A stretch of 43,821 nucleotides of DNA from CAZSMK01 sp964608095 (GCA_964608095.1 CAZSMK010000061.1:1-43821); one strand, 5' to 3'; positions 16,883 to 26,650 are shown, numbered from the stretch's first letter. Notes: generated by a model from the letters alone, not told the origin. Translations and numbers: made by a program.

Positions 16883-19689
16883 CCTCTCATACTCAACATC
16901 AAACGGCGATACAAGTGCGACTCAAACGGCTCTGTCATCTAACAATGTTCGCCTTACTCGTAGCTGTTCCTCTTGCCTATCCTTTGAAATTAGCTGACCC
17001 CCTTATAGTCGCGCTCGAGGCGAACTTCGCTCAACCCCACCTCGCACAATTCTGGCAGAACAATATCGAACCCCTTTTCTTCTTTGGCGTATCTCCTCTT
17101 ACGCTTAAAGAGACCATCGCCAATGCATTGATTCTCATGCTCTTTGTGTTCTATCTTTTCTACGTGGCTCTCTCCTTTACCAGGAGCACACGAAGATCGA
17201 GATTCCTTTTGAAACACCTTCTGTTACTCTTATTCGTTATCTATTCAGGTATATCGCTAAGCTATACGCCGACGTTTTACTATAGCTTTCGGACGTGGTT
17301 CAATCTTACGTGTTTTGCGATATTTTTTATTGTCATAACTGAAATGGCTGACTCACCGGCGTTTCTTAAAAAAGCCGTGCTCATTATCTTGATAATAGGT
17401 GGCATTCAGGCTTTCATAGCACTGCTGCAACATCTTAATCTCACCAATATGATCTTGTTGAAATTCGAGGACCCCCGCAACCGAATGGGTGGTCTGATAG
17501 GGCATAACACCGGGCTCTCCATGTTCTTGATACCCTCCCTGTTTGTTGCATTGACTCTTCTATTGGCAAACGCCGTTAGAAAGACGAAATGGCTTCTTAT
17601 TATTCTGGTGGTGCTCGAGATATTTGTTCTCCTGGTCGCTCAGAGCAGGGGAAGCTGGATAGCGTTGGCGGTGACCTTACCGCTCTTTTTTATCTATCTT
17701 CGGAAATACACGGGCTTCACCATTTCAAGACGGCGCTTACTTTACGGTGGGATTATTGTCATTATTGTCATCATTTCTCAGATAGCGCCAAATCCTTTCA
17801 AGTCCTCAGAGGTAACCCTTCACCAGCGGTTGGGGCATTTTTCAGTCGAGCGGTTGAAAACAGAGACACGCTTGAGAGTAATGGTATGTTCAGTGCCCCT
17901 CATCAGTGAGCAACCACTTTTAGGTCACGGCATCGGCAGTTTTCAATACGTATACCCGATTGTGCAGGGTGAATATTTCGTGCATAATCCTGATTCACTG
18001 CTCTGGCCAACGGGAAAACGAACGCAACGCGCACACAATGAATATCTCCAACTCCTTATCGAGCTGGGTTTGCTGGGGTTCTTGATAGCGCTCGGCGCAT
18101 TTTACAGTTATCTGAAACGGGGCTGGCATAATTTTCTGGCTCTGCAATCCCCGCATGGGCGCGCTCTTATGATTGCCTTTTTCTTCTCCATGACCGCCAT
18201 TCTTATTCAGGCGTTTTTTGATTTTCCATTTCATATTCCTCCACTCGCCCTTTATTTTTTATTTCTTCTTGGATTATGGACGGCAGGAAACAATCTATAT
18301 GGGGAGCAAAAGGAAACGAACGAGCCTGCCCCGAAACCGGGATCACTCAGCAGAGGAATCGCAGGTCTCATCGTAGCCTGCGGCGTTCTCATCGCTTCAT
18401 TTTATATTTCCTCCTTTAATCTTATTCGCTTTTCGGGCGATCTTCTCAACCAGCGGGCAAGCAGTTTTGCCAAAACCTTTTATACGTATCCCGAGGCGCC
18501 ATTGAAGACGCAGGTGGACTGGCTGTCGGAAGGCATACTCGCGATTAAACGTGCGACACGCATCGAACCTCTCTGGGGAATGACCATGTTCAAAGCGGCT
18601 GAACTCCATTACTTGCTGGGAAATCTGTCGTTAGACCTTGCGGCTCAATGCGCCACGGATGAGTCAGAGGAGAATAAAAGGAACAGGCTCTTTTACGAAG
18701 GGCGCGCAAAGTTGAATCTCGGGAAGGCGCTTTTCTATGCCGATCTTTCTTTGAACGAGTTACGCATTCACTCAACTTATTACGTGAGGGGACTCATTTA
18801 TCGAGAAAGGGCAAATCTTGCAGAACAAATGGGTGATAGCGGCGAAGCCCGTCACTTATACGATCTTGCAAAAAAGGAATTCCTTAATTCAGTAGTATTT
18901 ACGCCCGCGTATGGACCTGCGTTACACGACCTCGCCGAACTCCTTCTCAAGGAACCAAATCCCGATCATCGTTTGATCACCGGGTTACGGCATAAAATCG
19001 CAAAATATGATCCGGAGTATTTCGAGAGCAATTATGTATCGAAATTGTCAAACGCGATGGTATACGGTGAGTACGAACGGGGGTTACAGATTGCACAAAC
19101 TCTTGTTCAAATCGCACCGGAGCGCGCTGATCTTCAACGAGCCCTGTTTCACGCATATCTCTATACAGGCGATATAGAAGGAGCGGGTTCACGCCTTGAA
19201 AACTTAAAGGAAGTGGATTCGAATTACGAGGAACTTTATACGCTCTATTATATATACAAGGAGAATTGGGAGGAATCTGCCTGGTGGCTTGAAAAAGCCT
19301 TGAATAAGGCCGGGGATGCGCCCTTACATTATTTTGAATCCATCGAACCGTATCTCCAGGAGAAACTCGGCAAGAGCGAGGAATCGCGCGCCGCCTTCAA
19401 AAACATTGAACAAAAAGCACGGGAAGATCCCCAGTATTTCATCACCCTCGGCGATGCAGGGTTCAATCTTTTCGACCAAAAAGACCGGGCGGTAAGATAT
19501 CTCGAAGAGTACATAGCAAACGCCCAATCTACCAGTCCTATGGTCTTGTACTATATCGCCTCTTACTACAAGGATCACAATAATCCTGAAAAGGCTCTTG
19601 ACTATATAGAAAAATACAAGCCGATAACGGGTCCTTTTAGAAAACTTCAAATCCTCGAAGAATCTCTTAAAGAGCAGATAACGCAATAA
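16879..19689 (+). CDS. O-antigen polymerase/ligase (Wzy/WaaL-like) with TPR tail
   Basis: A 936-residue inner-membrane protein. About a dozen hydrophobic segments span residues 20-520. The Wzy_C/O-antigen ligase signature lies in the middle (LVAQSRGSWIALAVTLPLFF near residue 255, then GHGIGSFQYVYP and RAHNEYLQLLIELG). After the last membrane segment (about 495-515), a long soluble periplasmic region carries TPR-like helical repeats to the end. Such proteins polymerise or transfer lipid-linked oligosaccharides. The TPR tail could recruit partners or measure chain length. It is the third gene of the coupled operon. Confidence 0.87.
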   Translation: MTSHTQHQTAIQVRLKRLCHLTMFALLVAVPLAYPLKLADPLIVALEANFAQPHLAQFWQNNIEPLFFFGVSPLTLKETIANALILMLFVFYLFYVALSFTRSTRRSRFLLKHLLLLLFVIYSGISLSYTPTFYYSFRTWFNLTCFAIFFIVITEMADSPAFLKKAVLIILIIGGIQAFIALLQHLNLTNMILLKFEDPRNRMGGLIGHNTGLSMFLIPSLFVALTLLLANAVRKTKWLLIILVVLEIFVLLVAQSRGSWIALAVTLPLFFIYLRKYTGFTISRRRLLYGGIIVIIVIISQIAPNPFKSSEVTLHQRLGHFSVERLKTETRLRVMVCSVPLISEQPLLGHGIGSFQYVYPIVQGEYFVHNPDSLLWPTGKRTQRAHNEYLQLLIELGLLGFLIALGAFYSYLKRGWHNFLALQSPHGRALMIAFFFSMTAILIQAFFDFPFHIPPLALYFLFLLGLWTAGNNLYGEQKETNEPAPKPGSLSRGIAGLIVACGVLIASFYISSFNLIRFSGDLLNQRASSFAKTFYTYPEAPLKTQVDWLSEGILAIKRATRIEPLWGMTMFKAAELHYLLGNLSLDLAAQCATDESEENKRNRLFYEGRAKLNLGKALFYADLSLNELRIHSTYYVRGLIYRERANLAEQMGDSGEARHLYDLAKKEFLNSVVFTPAYGPALHDLAELLLKEPNPDHRLITGLRHKIAKYDPEYFESNYVSKLSNAMVYGEYERGLQIAQTLVQIAPERADLQRALFHAYLYTGDIEGAGSRLENLKEVDSNYEELYTLYYIYKENWEESAWWLEKALNKAGDAPLHYFESIEPYLQEKLGKSEESRAAFKNIEQKAREDPQYFITLGDAGFNLFDQKDRAVRYLEEYIANAQSTSPMVLYYIASYYKDHNNPEKALDYIEKYKPITGPFRKLQILEESLKEQITQ

Positions 19690-19781
19690 GAATGGCTTTG
19701 ACTTTGTTGAGGCACGATACGACACAATCGATTCGTTCTATAAAGCGTCTTTATTTTATGCGAGGATGAACCAGAGGCTTG

Positions 19782-20009
19782 ATGATAACCGTTCGCTGTA
19801 CAGAGTGTCGTTCACGATTGTTTAAATACCGCAAGGTGGGAAAAGGGAAACTGCTCCACTGCTGGAAAGGAAGGATAGTCAAGGATTATACGGTGAAAAA
19901 GGGCAGAAATGTTTACTGCACCTGTGGCTCCTTGGTTGGTGTGGACGAAGGCAGGTGGATTAAGTTAAAATGTTCTGCGGTCTTTTACCAGGGGACACGA
20001 GAAAAATGA
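19782..20009 (+). CDS. Small zinc-ribbon protein
   Basis: A 75-residue basic protein of unknown function. It has CTEC near the N-terminus (C6, C9), one cysteine at C28, a CTCG pair at about residues 47-49 and a late cysteine at C65. The CxxC plus CxC pattern suggests one zinc site. The motif VGKGKLLHCWKGRI and DEGRWIKLK make it look like a conserved family rather than chance. The ATG at 19782 follows AGAGG with good spacing; a TTG one codon earlier is less likely. It precedes an MBL-fold hydrolase gene by 16 bp, so the two are probably co-expressed. Confidence 0.7.
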   Translation: MITVRCTECRSRLFKYRKVGKGKLLHCWKGRIVKDYTVKKGRNVYCTCGSLVGVDEGRWIKLKCSAVFYQGTREK

Positions 20010-20025
20010 GTAAAGGGAGGAGAAT

Positions 20026-20667
20026 ATGAAGATCACATTGATATACGATAACGAAACCTATAAAGAGGGGTTGAAAGGTGATTGGGGCTTTGCTTGTTTG
20101 GTTGAGGTTCCGGAGTCTCCGCGGATTCTCTTTGATACCGGTGCACGAGGTGATATTCTTCTTGCCAATATGAAGGCGCTTGGAATTGACCCCATCACTA
20201 TTGACGAGGTGGTGATTTCTCATTCGCATGGGGATCATACCGGTGGTCTCCAAGCGTTTCTCGCACAAAATCCTGAAGTCAAAGTCTATATGCCGGATTC
20301 GTGTTCCCTGCCCGGCGTTTCCGCCAATATCGTTAAAGTGAGTGGTCCAATGAAAATTCATGAAAAGATTCATTCCACCGGCGAACTCAAGAACATCGAG
20401 CAGTCCCTTCTGATTGAAACTGATAAGGGTGTGGCAGTGATTGTCGGATGCTCACATCCGGGTGTGGGAACAATCCTGAAGGCTGCCCAACGGGTAGGGG
20501 AACCTTTCGCCCTTATCGGAGGGCTTCACGGTTTTAACGATTTCTCACTGATCGAAAATCTCGAGATGGTGTGCGCTTGCCATTGCACAAGTTATAAGGA
20601 AGAGATAAAGTCGCGCTATCCTGATAAATGGATTGAAGGCGGTGCGGGTCAGGTAATCGAACTATAG
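20026..20667 (+). CDS. MBL-fold metallohydrolase
   Basis: A 213-residue cytoplasmic metallo-beta-lactamase-fold protein. The metal motif HSHGDHTGG is near residue 66. Further ligand positions are GCSHPGVGTI (about residue 143) and GLHGFNDF (about residue 167), with CHCTS near the C-terminus. Its organisation matches the subfamily that includes an archaeal dihydropterin aminobenzene-phosphate synthase, but bacterial members are mostly of unknown activity, so I do not assign a substrate. AAAGGGAGGAG sits just upstream. It lies 16 bp after the zinc-ribbon gene and 49 bp before hldD. Confidence 0.85.
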   Translation: MKITLIYDNETYKEGLKGDWGFACLVEVPESPRILFDTGARGDILLANMKALGIDPITIDEVVISHSHGDHTGGLQAFLAQNPEVKVYMPDSCSLPGVSANIVKVSGPMKIHEKIHSTGELKNIEQSLLIETDKGVAVIVGCSHPGVGTILKAAQRVGEPFALIGGLHGFNDFSLIENLEMVCACHCTSYKEEIKSRYPDKWIEGGAGQVIEL

Positions 20668-20716
20668 AGAATTGCTCTCTTTGCCCTGATAAAAAACTGT
20701 ATTGTGGAGGTTGTGA

Positions 20717-21706
20717 ATGATTGTTGTCACCGGAGGAGCGGGATTTATCGGTAGTGCCCTCGTCTGGGAACTCAACCGGCGAGGGATCGTTGATATACTC
20801 GTTGTCGATGAACTTGGAACCGATGAAAAATGGAAAAATTTGGTTAATCTCGAGTTTAAAGATTACATTCATAAAGATGAGTTTCTAAAACGAGTTGAAC
20901 AAGGAGATTTCGAAGGAGCGCTCGATGGCATTCTGCACATGGGTGCGTGCAGCAGCACTACAGAAATAGATGCAGATTATTTAGCGCGAAACAACTACGA
21001 ATATTCCAAACGTCTTGCCACATGGGCATTGAAAGATTCGATACGGTTTGTCTACGCCTCGAGCGCCGCCACATACGGCGATGGAAGCAAAGGCTTCTCG
21101 GACGTTCATGAGCTGATTCCCCAACTCAAACCTCTCAATATGTATGCGTATTCCAAGCAGATGTTTGATGTATGGCTACTCAAAGGCGGATTACTCGATA
21201 GGGTGGCGGGTCTGAAATATTTCAACGTGTTTGGACCTAACGAATACCGCAAGCAAGAGATGCGCAGCGTTGTCCATAAGGCATTTTGCCAGATTATGGA
21301 TAGCGGCAAAGTCAGGCTCTTTAAATCTCACAATCCCGAATATAAAGACGGGTGGCAATTGCGCGACTTTCTTTATGTTAAAGACGCCGTGGATATGACA
21401 CTCTTTGTCTACGATCATACAAATATCAATGGAATTTATAACGTAGGTAGCGGAAAGGCGCGCAGTTTTTACGATCTGGTGGTCGCGGTATTCAGGGCGA
21501 TGGAAAGGGAACCGGTGATAGAATATTTTGACATGCCGTCAGCCATCAGGGGTAAATACCAATATTTCACTCAAGCGGAGATGCAAAAACTAAGAGAAGC
21601 CGGATATGAGTGTGAAATTACCTCGCTCGAACAGGGGATTTCTGATTATGTGAAAAATTATTTAATGCCTGATAATCCCTATCTCGGTAACGATGAAAAA
21701 CGCTAA
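20717..21706 (+). CDS. hldD: ADP-L-glycero-D-manno-heptose-6-epimerase
   Basis: Epimerises ADP-D-glycero-D-manno-heptose, the last step of heptose precursor synthesis for the lipopolysaccharide inner core. The 329-residue extended short-chain dehydrogenase has GGAGFIGS at residues 6-13 for NADP binding, SSAATYGDG, the catalytic YAYSK and KYFNVFGPNEYRK. The HMGACSSTTEIDADY and YNVGSGKARSF segments are specific to the HldD/RfaD group. GGAGG lies before the ATG. No hldE or gmhB is in the window. The gene argues for a diderm cell with heptose-containing lipopolysaccharide. Confidence 0.95.
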   Translation: MIVVTGGAGFIGSALVWELNRRGIVDILVVDELGTDEKWKNLVNLEFKDYIHKDEFLKRVEQGDFEGALDGILHMGACSSTTEIDADYLARNNYEYSKRLATWALKDSIRFVYASSAATYGDGSKGFSDVHELIPQLKPLNMYAYSKQMFDVWLLKGGLLDRVAGLKYFNVFGPNEYRKQEMRSVVHKAFCQIMDSGKVRLFKSHNPEYKDGWQLRDFLYVKDAVDMTLFVYDHTNINGIYNVGSGKARSFYDLVVAVFRAMEREPVIEYFDMPSAIRGKYQYFTQAEMQKLREAGYECEITSLEQGISDYVKNYLMPDNPYLGNDEKR

Positions 21707-21854
21707 GTCAATTTTTCAAATTTTACTTTTTAGAACGGTAAAAGGCGTGTATCAATTTTTTATTTTTCTTGATGAAAGCAAACATTTTGTGTTTGACTGA
21801 TGTCGATTTCTTTATAGGAAGTGTTACTGTCACGGGTATAGAGCGTTAAGGAAC

Positions 21855-23117
21855 ATGAATTCAAAAAACAATCGTTTTAAAATTCTGCCAATCCTGGTTT
21901 TGATTATTTCTCTGTGCATGGTTGCGGTTGGCGAAGACGATATTGATAAAATCATCAATCGCCTCCTTGATGAACAGGAGTCTATAAAAGGAAAAAGGGA
22001 GGAAAGGGACTTTGCCGAAGACCACTCGTTAGACCAAGAAAGGACAGAGACATGGGAATTCGTAGCAGAGGGAGTTGCCGCGTTTTCACCGGGTGATGAA
22101 AAGTTAGTAGCACGCGAACAAGCCCTTAAGGATGCACTGCGAAACGCTGTTGAGCAGGGTATCGGTATATTTCTGGGGAGTTCTACACTGGTAAGAAATT
22201 ATCGAGTATCGTTCGATACGATTTTTACCAAAGCAGCCGGGTATGTTCGCACCTACGAGATTCTCGATGAATGGAGCACGGAAGGTCAATACCACGTCAA
22301 GGTGCTTGCGGAAGTGGGGATGGGCTCTTTACAAGGAGACCTCATGGCAATAGAGACATTCAAGAGGCTGATGGACTATCCGAGAATCATGGTTTTTGGA
22401 AAAGAAGTGGTTGATAATGAAGTAAAGGCGGAGAGCCGACTTGTTCAGACCGCTATCGAGAGTATTCTTGTAGAAAACGGGTATGACCTGGTAGACCGCT
22501 CACAAATCGAGACACTTAAACTCCGCGACATCGAGATGGCGTTAAATGAATCAACCGGTGCGGCGCTTGGGCGGCGTTTTGGCGCTGATATATTGATAAC
22601 GTATAACGCTGAGGCTGCTTCTGCCGGGAAAGATATTCTCTATGGGATGAGGACTTATTTCTATACCGGTGTGGTGGATGTCCGTGTAATCAAAGCCGAT
22701 ACTGGTCGGTTGATGTTTTCCGAGTCGGTACGTGTCCGTCGAGGCTCTGAAGGAGCGCCCAGCGCAGCTCAGGCAGCCTTGCATTTTGCAGGAAAATCCC
22801 TGGGAGAAACACTTACGACACGGATACTTCGCTCATGGGCGGGTGAGGCTCTTGAGGGCGGTGTCTGGCTTGAACTCAAGATCCGCAACGTTCCCTCATT
22901 CTCCGATGCGATGCAGTTGAGTGATATCATCAGGGGATGGCAACATATAAATGCTGTTCGTAAACCCGCCTATATCAAGCAGACCGCTATTTATCAGGTC
23001 AAAGCCAATATGACCGCACCTACGCTTGCTGAGCTTCTTTCCTCGCTCGAAAATCCCGTAGTGAAAATCGATGAAGTCATGCAGAACTCCATAAAAGGAC
23101 ACATCGTCCGGCAATGA
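21855..23117 (+). CDS. Exported FlgT/CsgG-like protein
   Basis: A 420-residue protein with a signal peptide (residues 1-26). The domain after about residue 70 reads EFVAEGVAAFSPGDEKLVAREQALKDALRN in pieces, as in the N-terminal domain of flagellar assembly protein FlgT and related 'ARxxAxxDAxRxAVEQ' envelope proteins. The middle region (about 180-310: PRIMVFGKE, IESILVENGYDLVD, LGRRFGADILI) resembles the CsgG/LpoB nucleotide-binding-like fold. A third domain (about 340-420) resembles the FlgT or T2SS-like C-terminal alpha-beta domain. No flagellar genes are in the window, so a general envelope role is as likely. It starts 148 bp after hldD. Confidence 0.65.
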   Translation: MNSKNNRFKILPILVLIISLCMVAVGEDDIDKIINRLLDEQESIKGKREERDFAEDHSLDQERTETWEFVAEGVAAFSPGDEKLVAREQALKDALRNAVEQGIGIFLGSSTLVRNYRVSFDTIFTKAAGYVRTYEILDEWSTEGQYHVKVLAEVGMGSLQGDLMAIETFKRLMDYPRIMVFGKEVVDNEVKAESRLVQTAIESILVENGYDLVDRSQIETLKLRDIEMALNESTGAALGRRFGADILITYNAEAASAGKDILYGMRTYFYTGVVDVRVIKADTGRLMFSESVRVRRGSEGAPSAAQAALHFAGKSLGETLTTRILRSWAGEALEGGVWLELKIRNVPSFSDAMQLSDIIRGWQHINAVRKPAYIKQTAIYQVKANMTAPTLAELLSSLENPVVKIDEVMQNSIKGHIVRQ

Positions 23118-23690
23118 TCCTTCTTCATAATATCACCTGATTTTGGGCGGTTTATCTATGCAGGTGAACCATTCCTTTGAAGTCCTATCATCCTTACGCC
23201 AGGTGGTATCAAGGGGTTGAATACCAACCTTTAATACAAAAAGACTGAGAGATGTCCAGCGCTCTTCTATAGATACAAGGGAATGGTCTGTATAATAATC
23301 TACACTATCTGTAGAAAAATGTAGAATTTTCATCAAAACAGCCATCGATAAAAAAATCCCCATCATTGGTTTTTCCATAAGTCATTGATAACAATGGAGA
23401 TAGAAAATTTTCACCCGATTTCCCTATTTGGCACTTTTCTTGTTACATATAGTGGTGTCCCGCTTGGGGAAGGGATAAAAAGGTGGGGGGAAGTGAGAAA
23501 AGAAGGGTGGTTTGAGTGGTAGGGTTGAGGGGGGAGTGACGCTATCGAGAAGGTATAAAATATAGAAAAGTTGCCCAGGGACTGTGTTTGTTGGTTGGGG
23601 GAGTCAAAGCCAAAAGGCAAGGCTCCCCATTTTTTTTGAAGTTCTTCTTCTTTTTTGGAATAAGCCATGAGGGTTGTCCTTGTTCGTGGT
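23118..23690. other. 573-bp intergenic region with no clear gene
   Basis: This lies between the convergent FlgT-like and TPR genes. Two minus-strand open frames (23133-23378, and 23411-23707 which runs into the TPR gene) lack a convincing ribosome site and have low-complexity content. The stretch 23480-23540 is strongly G-rich on the plus strand, with runs of six, three, three and six G. No repeat, RNA or terminator was recognised. Confidence 0.6.
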
Positions 23691-24788
23691 TCACCGTAAC
23701 CCATCACCCTTAAGATTTTCGGTTGAAACGCCCGAGGTGTTCATAATTCTGCGAAGAAGTTTATCCAGGCATTGTTCACTGGCATCGACAAAATAATGCC
23801 GAAACGATTGCTCGAATGATTGAACGGCATTAGTCTTTTCCCCGAGCGCAAGATAACAAAGTCCGGCGTAATAGTTGGCATTGAAATCTTCAGGGCGGTT
23901 GGTTTTCACGCGTTCGAACAAGGCGAGAGCAGTATGGTATTTTTCAGTATTATAAAAGCATAAACCGAGATAGACCAATAAGAAGGGTTCGAAATGTCCC
24001 TGTTCAAGGAGTTTAAACAAGACCTGCTTTGCCTCATCGTATTTATTCATTTCCAACAAAGTAATGGCGATGCCGGATAACGCGTCTTCATTCTCCGGTG
24101 CAATTTTCAGCACGAAATTGAAGATGTCGCACGCTGCCTGAAAGTTGCCGTAATTCATCAACTTTGTCCCGCGATGGAAGCATTTTCGAAGTAAGAGAAA
24201 TCTGAAAATTTTACCCGTCAAGCGTCCTCCATTGCGAAACGTATCGTACAATTTATAGATTAAGGATGATGTAATTTCCTCGTACTGGCTGGAAGGTTCA
24301 GGAAACTGTTCCGGGTGTTCCATGATTTCTTTTTCGAATACCGAGGCAAACCTGCCGAGAAACTCGGCATTGTTGGCAAGACCGGTAGATGCGAAACGCT
24401 CGAGAGCGCCGGTCGTCTCTCCCCTCATGTACATGGTTAGCGCCAGATAATTTTGTGCAAGCTGATTCTCCGGTTGCTTTGCGAGGCAGGTTTCAAACTC
24501 ATGCTGCGCGTGCTCGTATCTATCTGTATCGTAAAAGATTTTTCCAAACAAGAGGTGGAAAGTGGGGTTTTCGGGTTCGATGTCTAACGCCCTTTTCAGG
24601 GAATCAAGGGCTTCTTCATATTCATTCCCGCGGGAATATGCTCGGGAGAGAACGACCCAGGGACGTGGGGTATCACTATCCACGGTCACGGCGCGTTTAA
24701 GAAGCTGAATCGCCATAAACACATCATCCTGCGCAAGACGTCTTTGCCCGCGCCAGACCAACCATTCTCTGCGAATCGTTTTAATCAT
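23691..24788 (-). CDS. TPR repeat protein
   Basis: A 365-residue soluble protein built from tetratricopeptide repeats and without a signal peptide. Clear units include DDVFMAIQLLKRAVTVDSDT, NEYEEALDSLKRALDIEPEN and DRYEHAQHEFETCLAKQPEN near the N-terminus, then further units from about residue 210 to the end. A non-repeat helical segment (about 140-205) separates the two arrays. TPRs mediate protein contacts and the partner is unknown. It follows ptsI on the minus strand after a 115-bp gap that holds a hairpin (24861-24886). Confidence 0.85.
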   Translation of the reverse strand: MIKTIRREWLVWRGQRRLAQDDVFMAIQLLKRAVTVDSDTPRPWVVLSRAYSRGNEYEEALDSLKRALDIEPENPTFHLLFGKIFYDTDRYEHAQHEFETCLAKQPENQLAQNYLALTMYMRGETTGALERFASTGLANNAEFLGRFASVFEKEIMEHPEQFPEPSSQYEEITSSLIYKLYDTFRNGGRLTGKIFRFLLLRKCFHRGTKLMNYGNFQAACDIFNFVLKIAPENEDALSGIAITLLEMNKYDEAKQVLFKLLEQGHFEPFLLVYLGLCFYNTEKYHTALALFERVKTNRPEDFNANYYAGLCYLALGEKTNAVQSFEQSFRHYFVDASEQCLDKLLRRIMNTSGVSTENLKGDGLR

Positions 24789-24860
24789 CGTCGAGTCTAC
24801 ATAAACGCTACAACGTGTACGACAAGTAAATCGCTCCGAATCTTATCTGTCAAATCTATT

Positions 24861-24886
24861 TGTACGGATCAAGGGAGATTCGTACA
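24861..24886 (-). promoter_or_regulatory. Hairpin between ptsI and the TPR gene
   Basis: TGTACGGATC (24861-24870) pairs at 9 of 10 positions with GATTCGTACA (24877-24886) around a 6-nt loop. No T-run follows, so it is not a standard terminator; an RNA-processing or operator role is possible. Further along the minus strand there is a TTGACA (24851-24846) that could start the TPR gene's promoter. Confidence 0.3.
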
Positions 24887-24903
24887 TATTAAAAGAGGTA
24901 TTT

Positions 24904-26649
24904 TCAATACTTATCAAGGAGACACATTTTACCCTGGACGATATTTTTCACGTCTTCGACAGTCTCTTTCTGCAGTGCGGCGATGGCGAGAGATTGCGCT
25001 TCATCGAAGCTGATTGCGCGAATTGCTTTTTTGACTTCAGGAATATTGATTGCCGCCATACTGAGTTTATCTACGCCCATCCCGATAAGGAGGACTGCGA
25101 GGATAGGATCGCCGGCCATTTCGCCGCAGAGGCTTACCCATATTCCGGCACGATGTGCCGCCTCGACGGTCATTTTTATCATTCGCAATATACATGGATG
25201 AAGCGGTTGATAAAGATGCGCAACTTTCTCGTTTATGCGATCTACTGCAAAGGTATATTGAATGAGATCGTTAGTGCCGATGCTGAAAAAATCAACTTCT
25301 TTCGCCAATATATCAGCCGTCAGGACCGCTGATGGGACTTCAATCATTACGCCGATTTTGAGTGATGGATTGTACTTTTTCCCTTCACGGTCAAGTTCTT
25401 TTTTAACATGCTCTATTATGGTTTTTGCTTTATGAATTTCGGAAACTTCAGAGACAAGGGGGAACATGATATAAACATTACCGAGCCCGCTGGCGCGAAG
25501 CAAGGCACGCAACTGGGTTCTGAAAATATTGGGGTACTCCAGGCATAGGCGTATTGCACGCAATCCCAGAAAAGGATTCAATTCCTCAGGTACCGGTATG
25601 GTTGACGCAAACTTATCACCGCCGAGGTCAATTGTCCTGAAAACCACCGGCTTAGGGTGTATCGCACCTATCGCTTTCTTATACACCTCGAACTGTTGTT
25701 CTTCAGTCGGAAGGTATTCTCTATTGAGATAGAGGAATTCCGTTCGGTAGAGTCCGATACCATTAGCTCCATGAAGTTGTGCGTGATGAACCTCTTCGGG
25801 GAGTTCGATATTGGCGGCGAGCTCTATGATATGCCCATCGCTGGTTTCAGCAGGAAGCTCACGAAGTTTGAGCAGACCCTTTAGTTTCTCCCTGAACTCT
25901 TCCGCCCTCTTTTCATATTCTTGTACGGTCTCTTCTGTAGGATTGATGATTACGGCGCCCTTTATTCCATCAACTATGATAGTGTCGCCGGCTGAACAGA
26001 GCTGGCTGACGTTGTCGGCACCCACGACAGCGGGAATCTCGAGGGCTTTTGCCATAATGGCGGTATGAGAAGTAGGACCGCCCCGATCAGTAGCGAATCC
26101 CTTAACCTTACCATGAATCATATGTGCGGTATCGGAGGGACCCAGATCGCGCGAGACCACGATTACGTCGGTCTCAATCTGATCAAGCAGCTCGGTCTGT
26201 GATTCTCTCATGTTGGCAATGACGCGTCGAGCGACATCGTACAGGTCAACCTTGCGTGCACTGAAATGGTCGTCCTGCTTGCTCTCCAGGGCGTGTGCCA
26301 GGATATCTATGACCTTATAAAAGATGTATTCAGCGTTCTTTTGTTCGCTGTGGATTCGCTTAATCGTCTCATCGTGAATCATCGGGTCTTCAAGAAGCAA
26401 GATATGGGTATCGAAGATGGCGGCTTCTTTCCCATCTACATATTCAGTTTTGACCGCATTCTTGATTTCCCTCAACTGTTGCTGGGAACGCCTGATCGCC
26501 TTTTTGAACCGCTCTATCTCTTTGCCGATTTCAACAAAGGCGACTGTTCGAGGCTGAGGATTTTTGAAATCGTACGAATAGAGAAACACCGGACCGACAG
26601 CAATACCGGCGGAAACGGGTATTCCATTCAGTACGATTTGTTCTTTCAT
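24904..26649 (-). CDS. ptsI: PTS enzyme I (phosphoenolpyruvate-protein phosphotransferase)
   Basis: Takes the phosphoryl group from phosphoenolpyruvate and passes it to HPr in the cytoplasm. The N-terminal domain carries the phosphorylated histidine in DRGGPTSHTAIMAKA (His195 from this start). The C-terminal PEP-binding barrel has LYRTEFLYLNRE, MIEVPSA, FSIGTNDLIQYT and the CGEMAGDP active-site loop. I prefer the ATG at 26649 (581 residues), which follows HPr's stop by one base with GGTGA about 10 nt upstream. A GTG at 26661 overlapping ptsH is the alternative. There is no GAF domain, so it is the sugar-type EI rather than PtsP. No EII permease is in the window. Confidence 0.97.
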   Translation of the reverse strand: MKEQIVLNGIPVSAGIAVGPVFLYSYDFKNPQPRTVAFVEIGKEIERFKKAIRRSQQQLREIKNAVKTEYVDGKEAAIFDTHILLLEDPMIHDETIKRIHSEQKNAEYIFYKVIDILAHALESKQDDHFSARKVDLYDVARRVIANMRESQTELLDQIETDVIVVSRDLGPSDTAHMIHGKVKGFATDRGGPTSHTAIMAKALEIPAVVGADNVSQLCSAGDTIIVDGIKGAVIINPTEETVQEYEKRAEEFREKLKGLLKLRELPAETSDGHIIELAANIELPEEVHHAQLHGANGIGLYRTEFLYLNREYLPTEEQQFEVYKKAIGAIHPKPVVFRTIDLGGDKFASTIPVPEELNPFLGLRAIRLCLEYPNIFRTQLRALLRASGLGNVYIMFPLVSEVSEIHKAKTIIEHVKKELDREGKKYNPSLKIGVMIEVPSAVLTADILAKEVDFFSIGTNDLIQYTFAVDRINEKVAHLYQPLHPCILRMIKMTVEAAHRAGIWVSLCGEMAGDPILAVLLIGMGVDKLSMAAINIPEVKKAIRAISFDEAQSLAIAALQKETVEDVKNIVQGKMCLLDKY

Positions 26650-26650
26650 G

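Noticed and set aside
23480..23540. Possible G-quadruplex on the plus strand.
   Set aside because: G runs are separated by loops of about 14, 14 and 4 nt, too long for a confident quadruplex call.
23411..23707. 98-codon minus-strand frame starting inside the TPR gene's 3' end.
   Set aside because: Low-complexity Ser/Pro-rich content that mirrors the G-rich plus strand; no family and no ribosome site of note.
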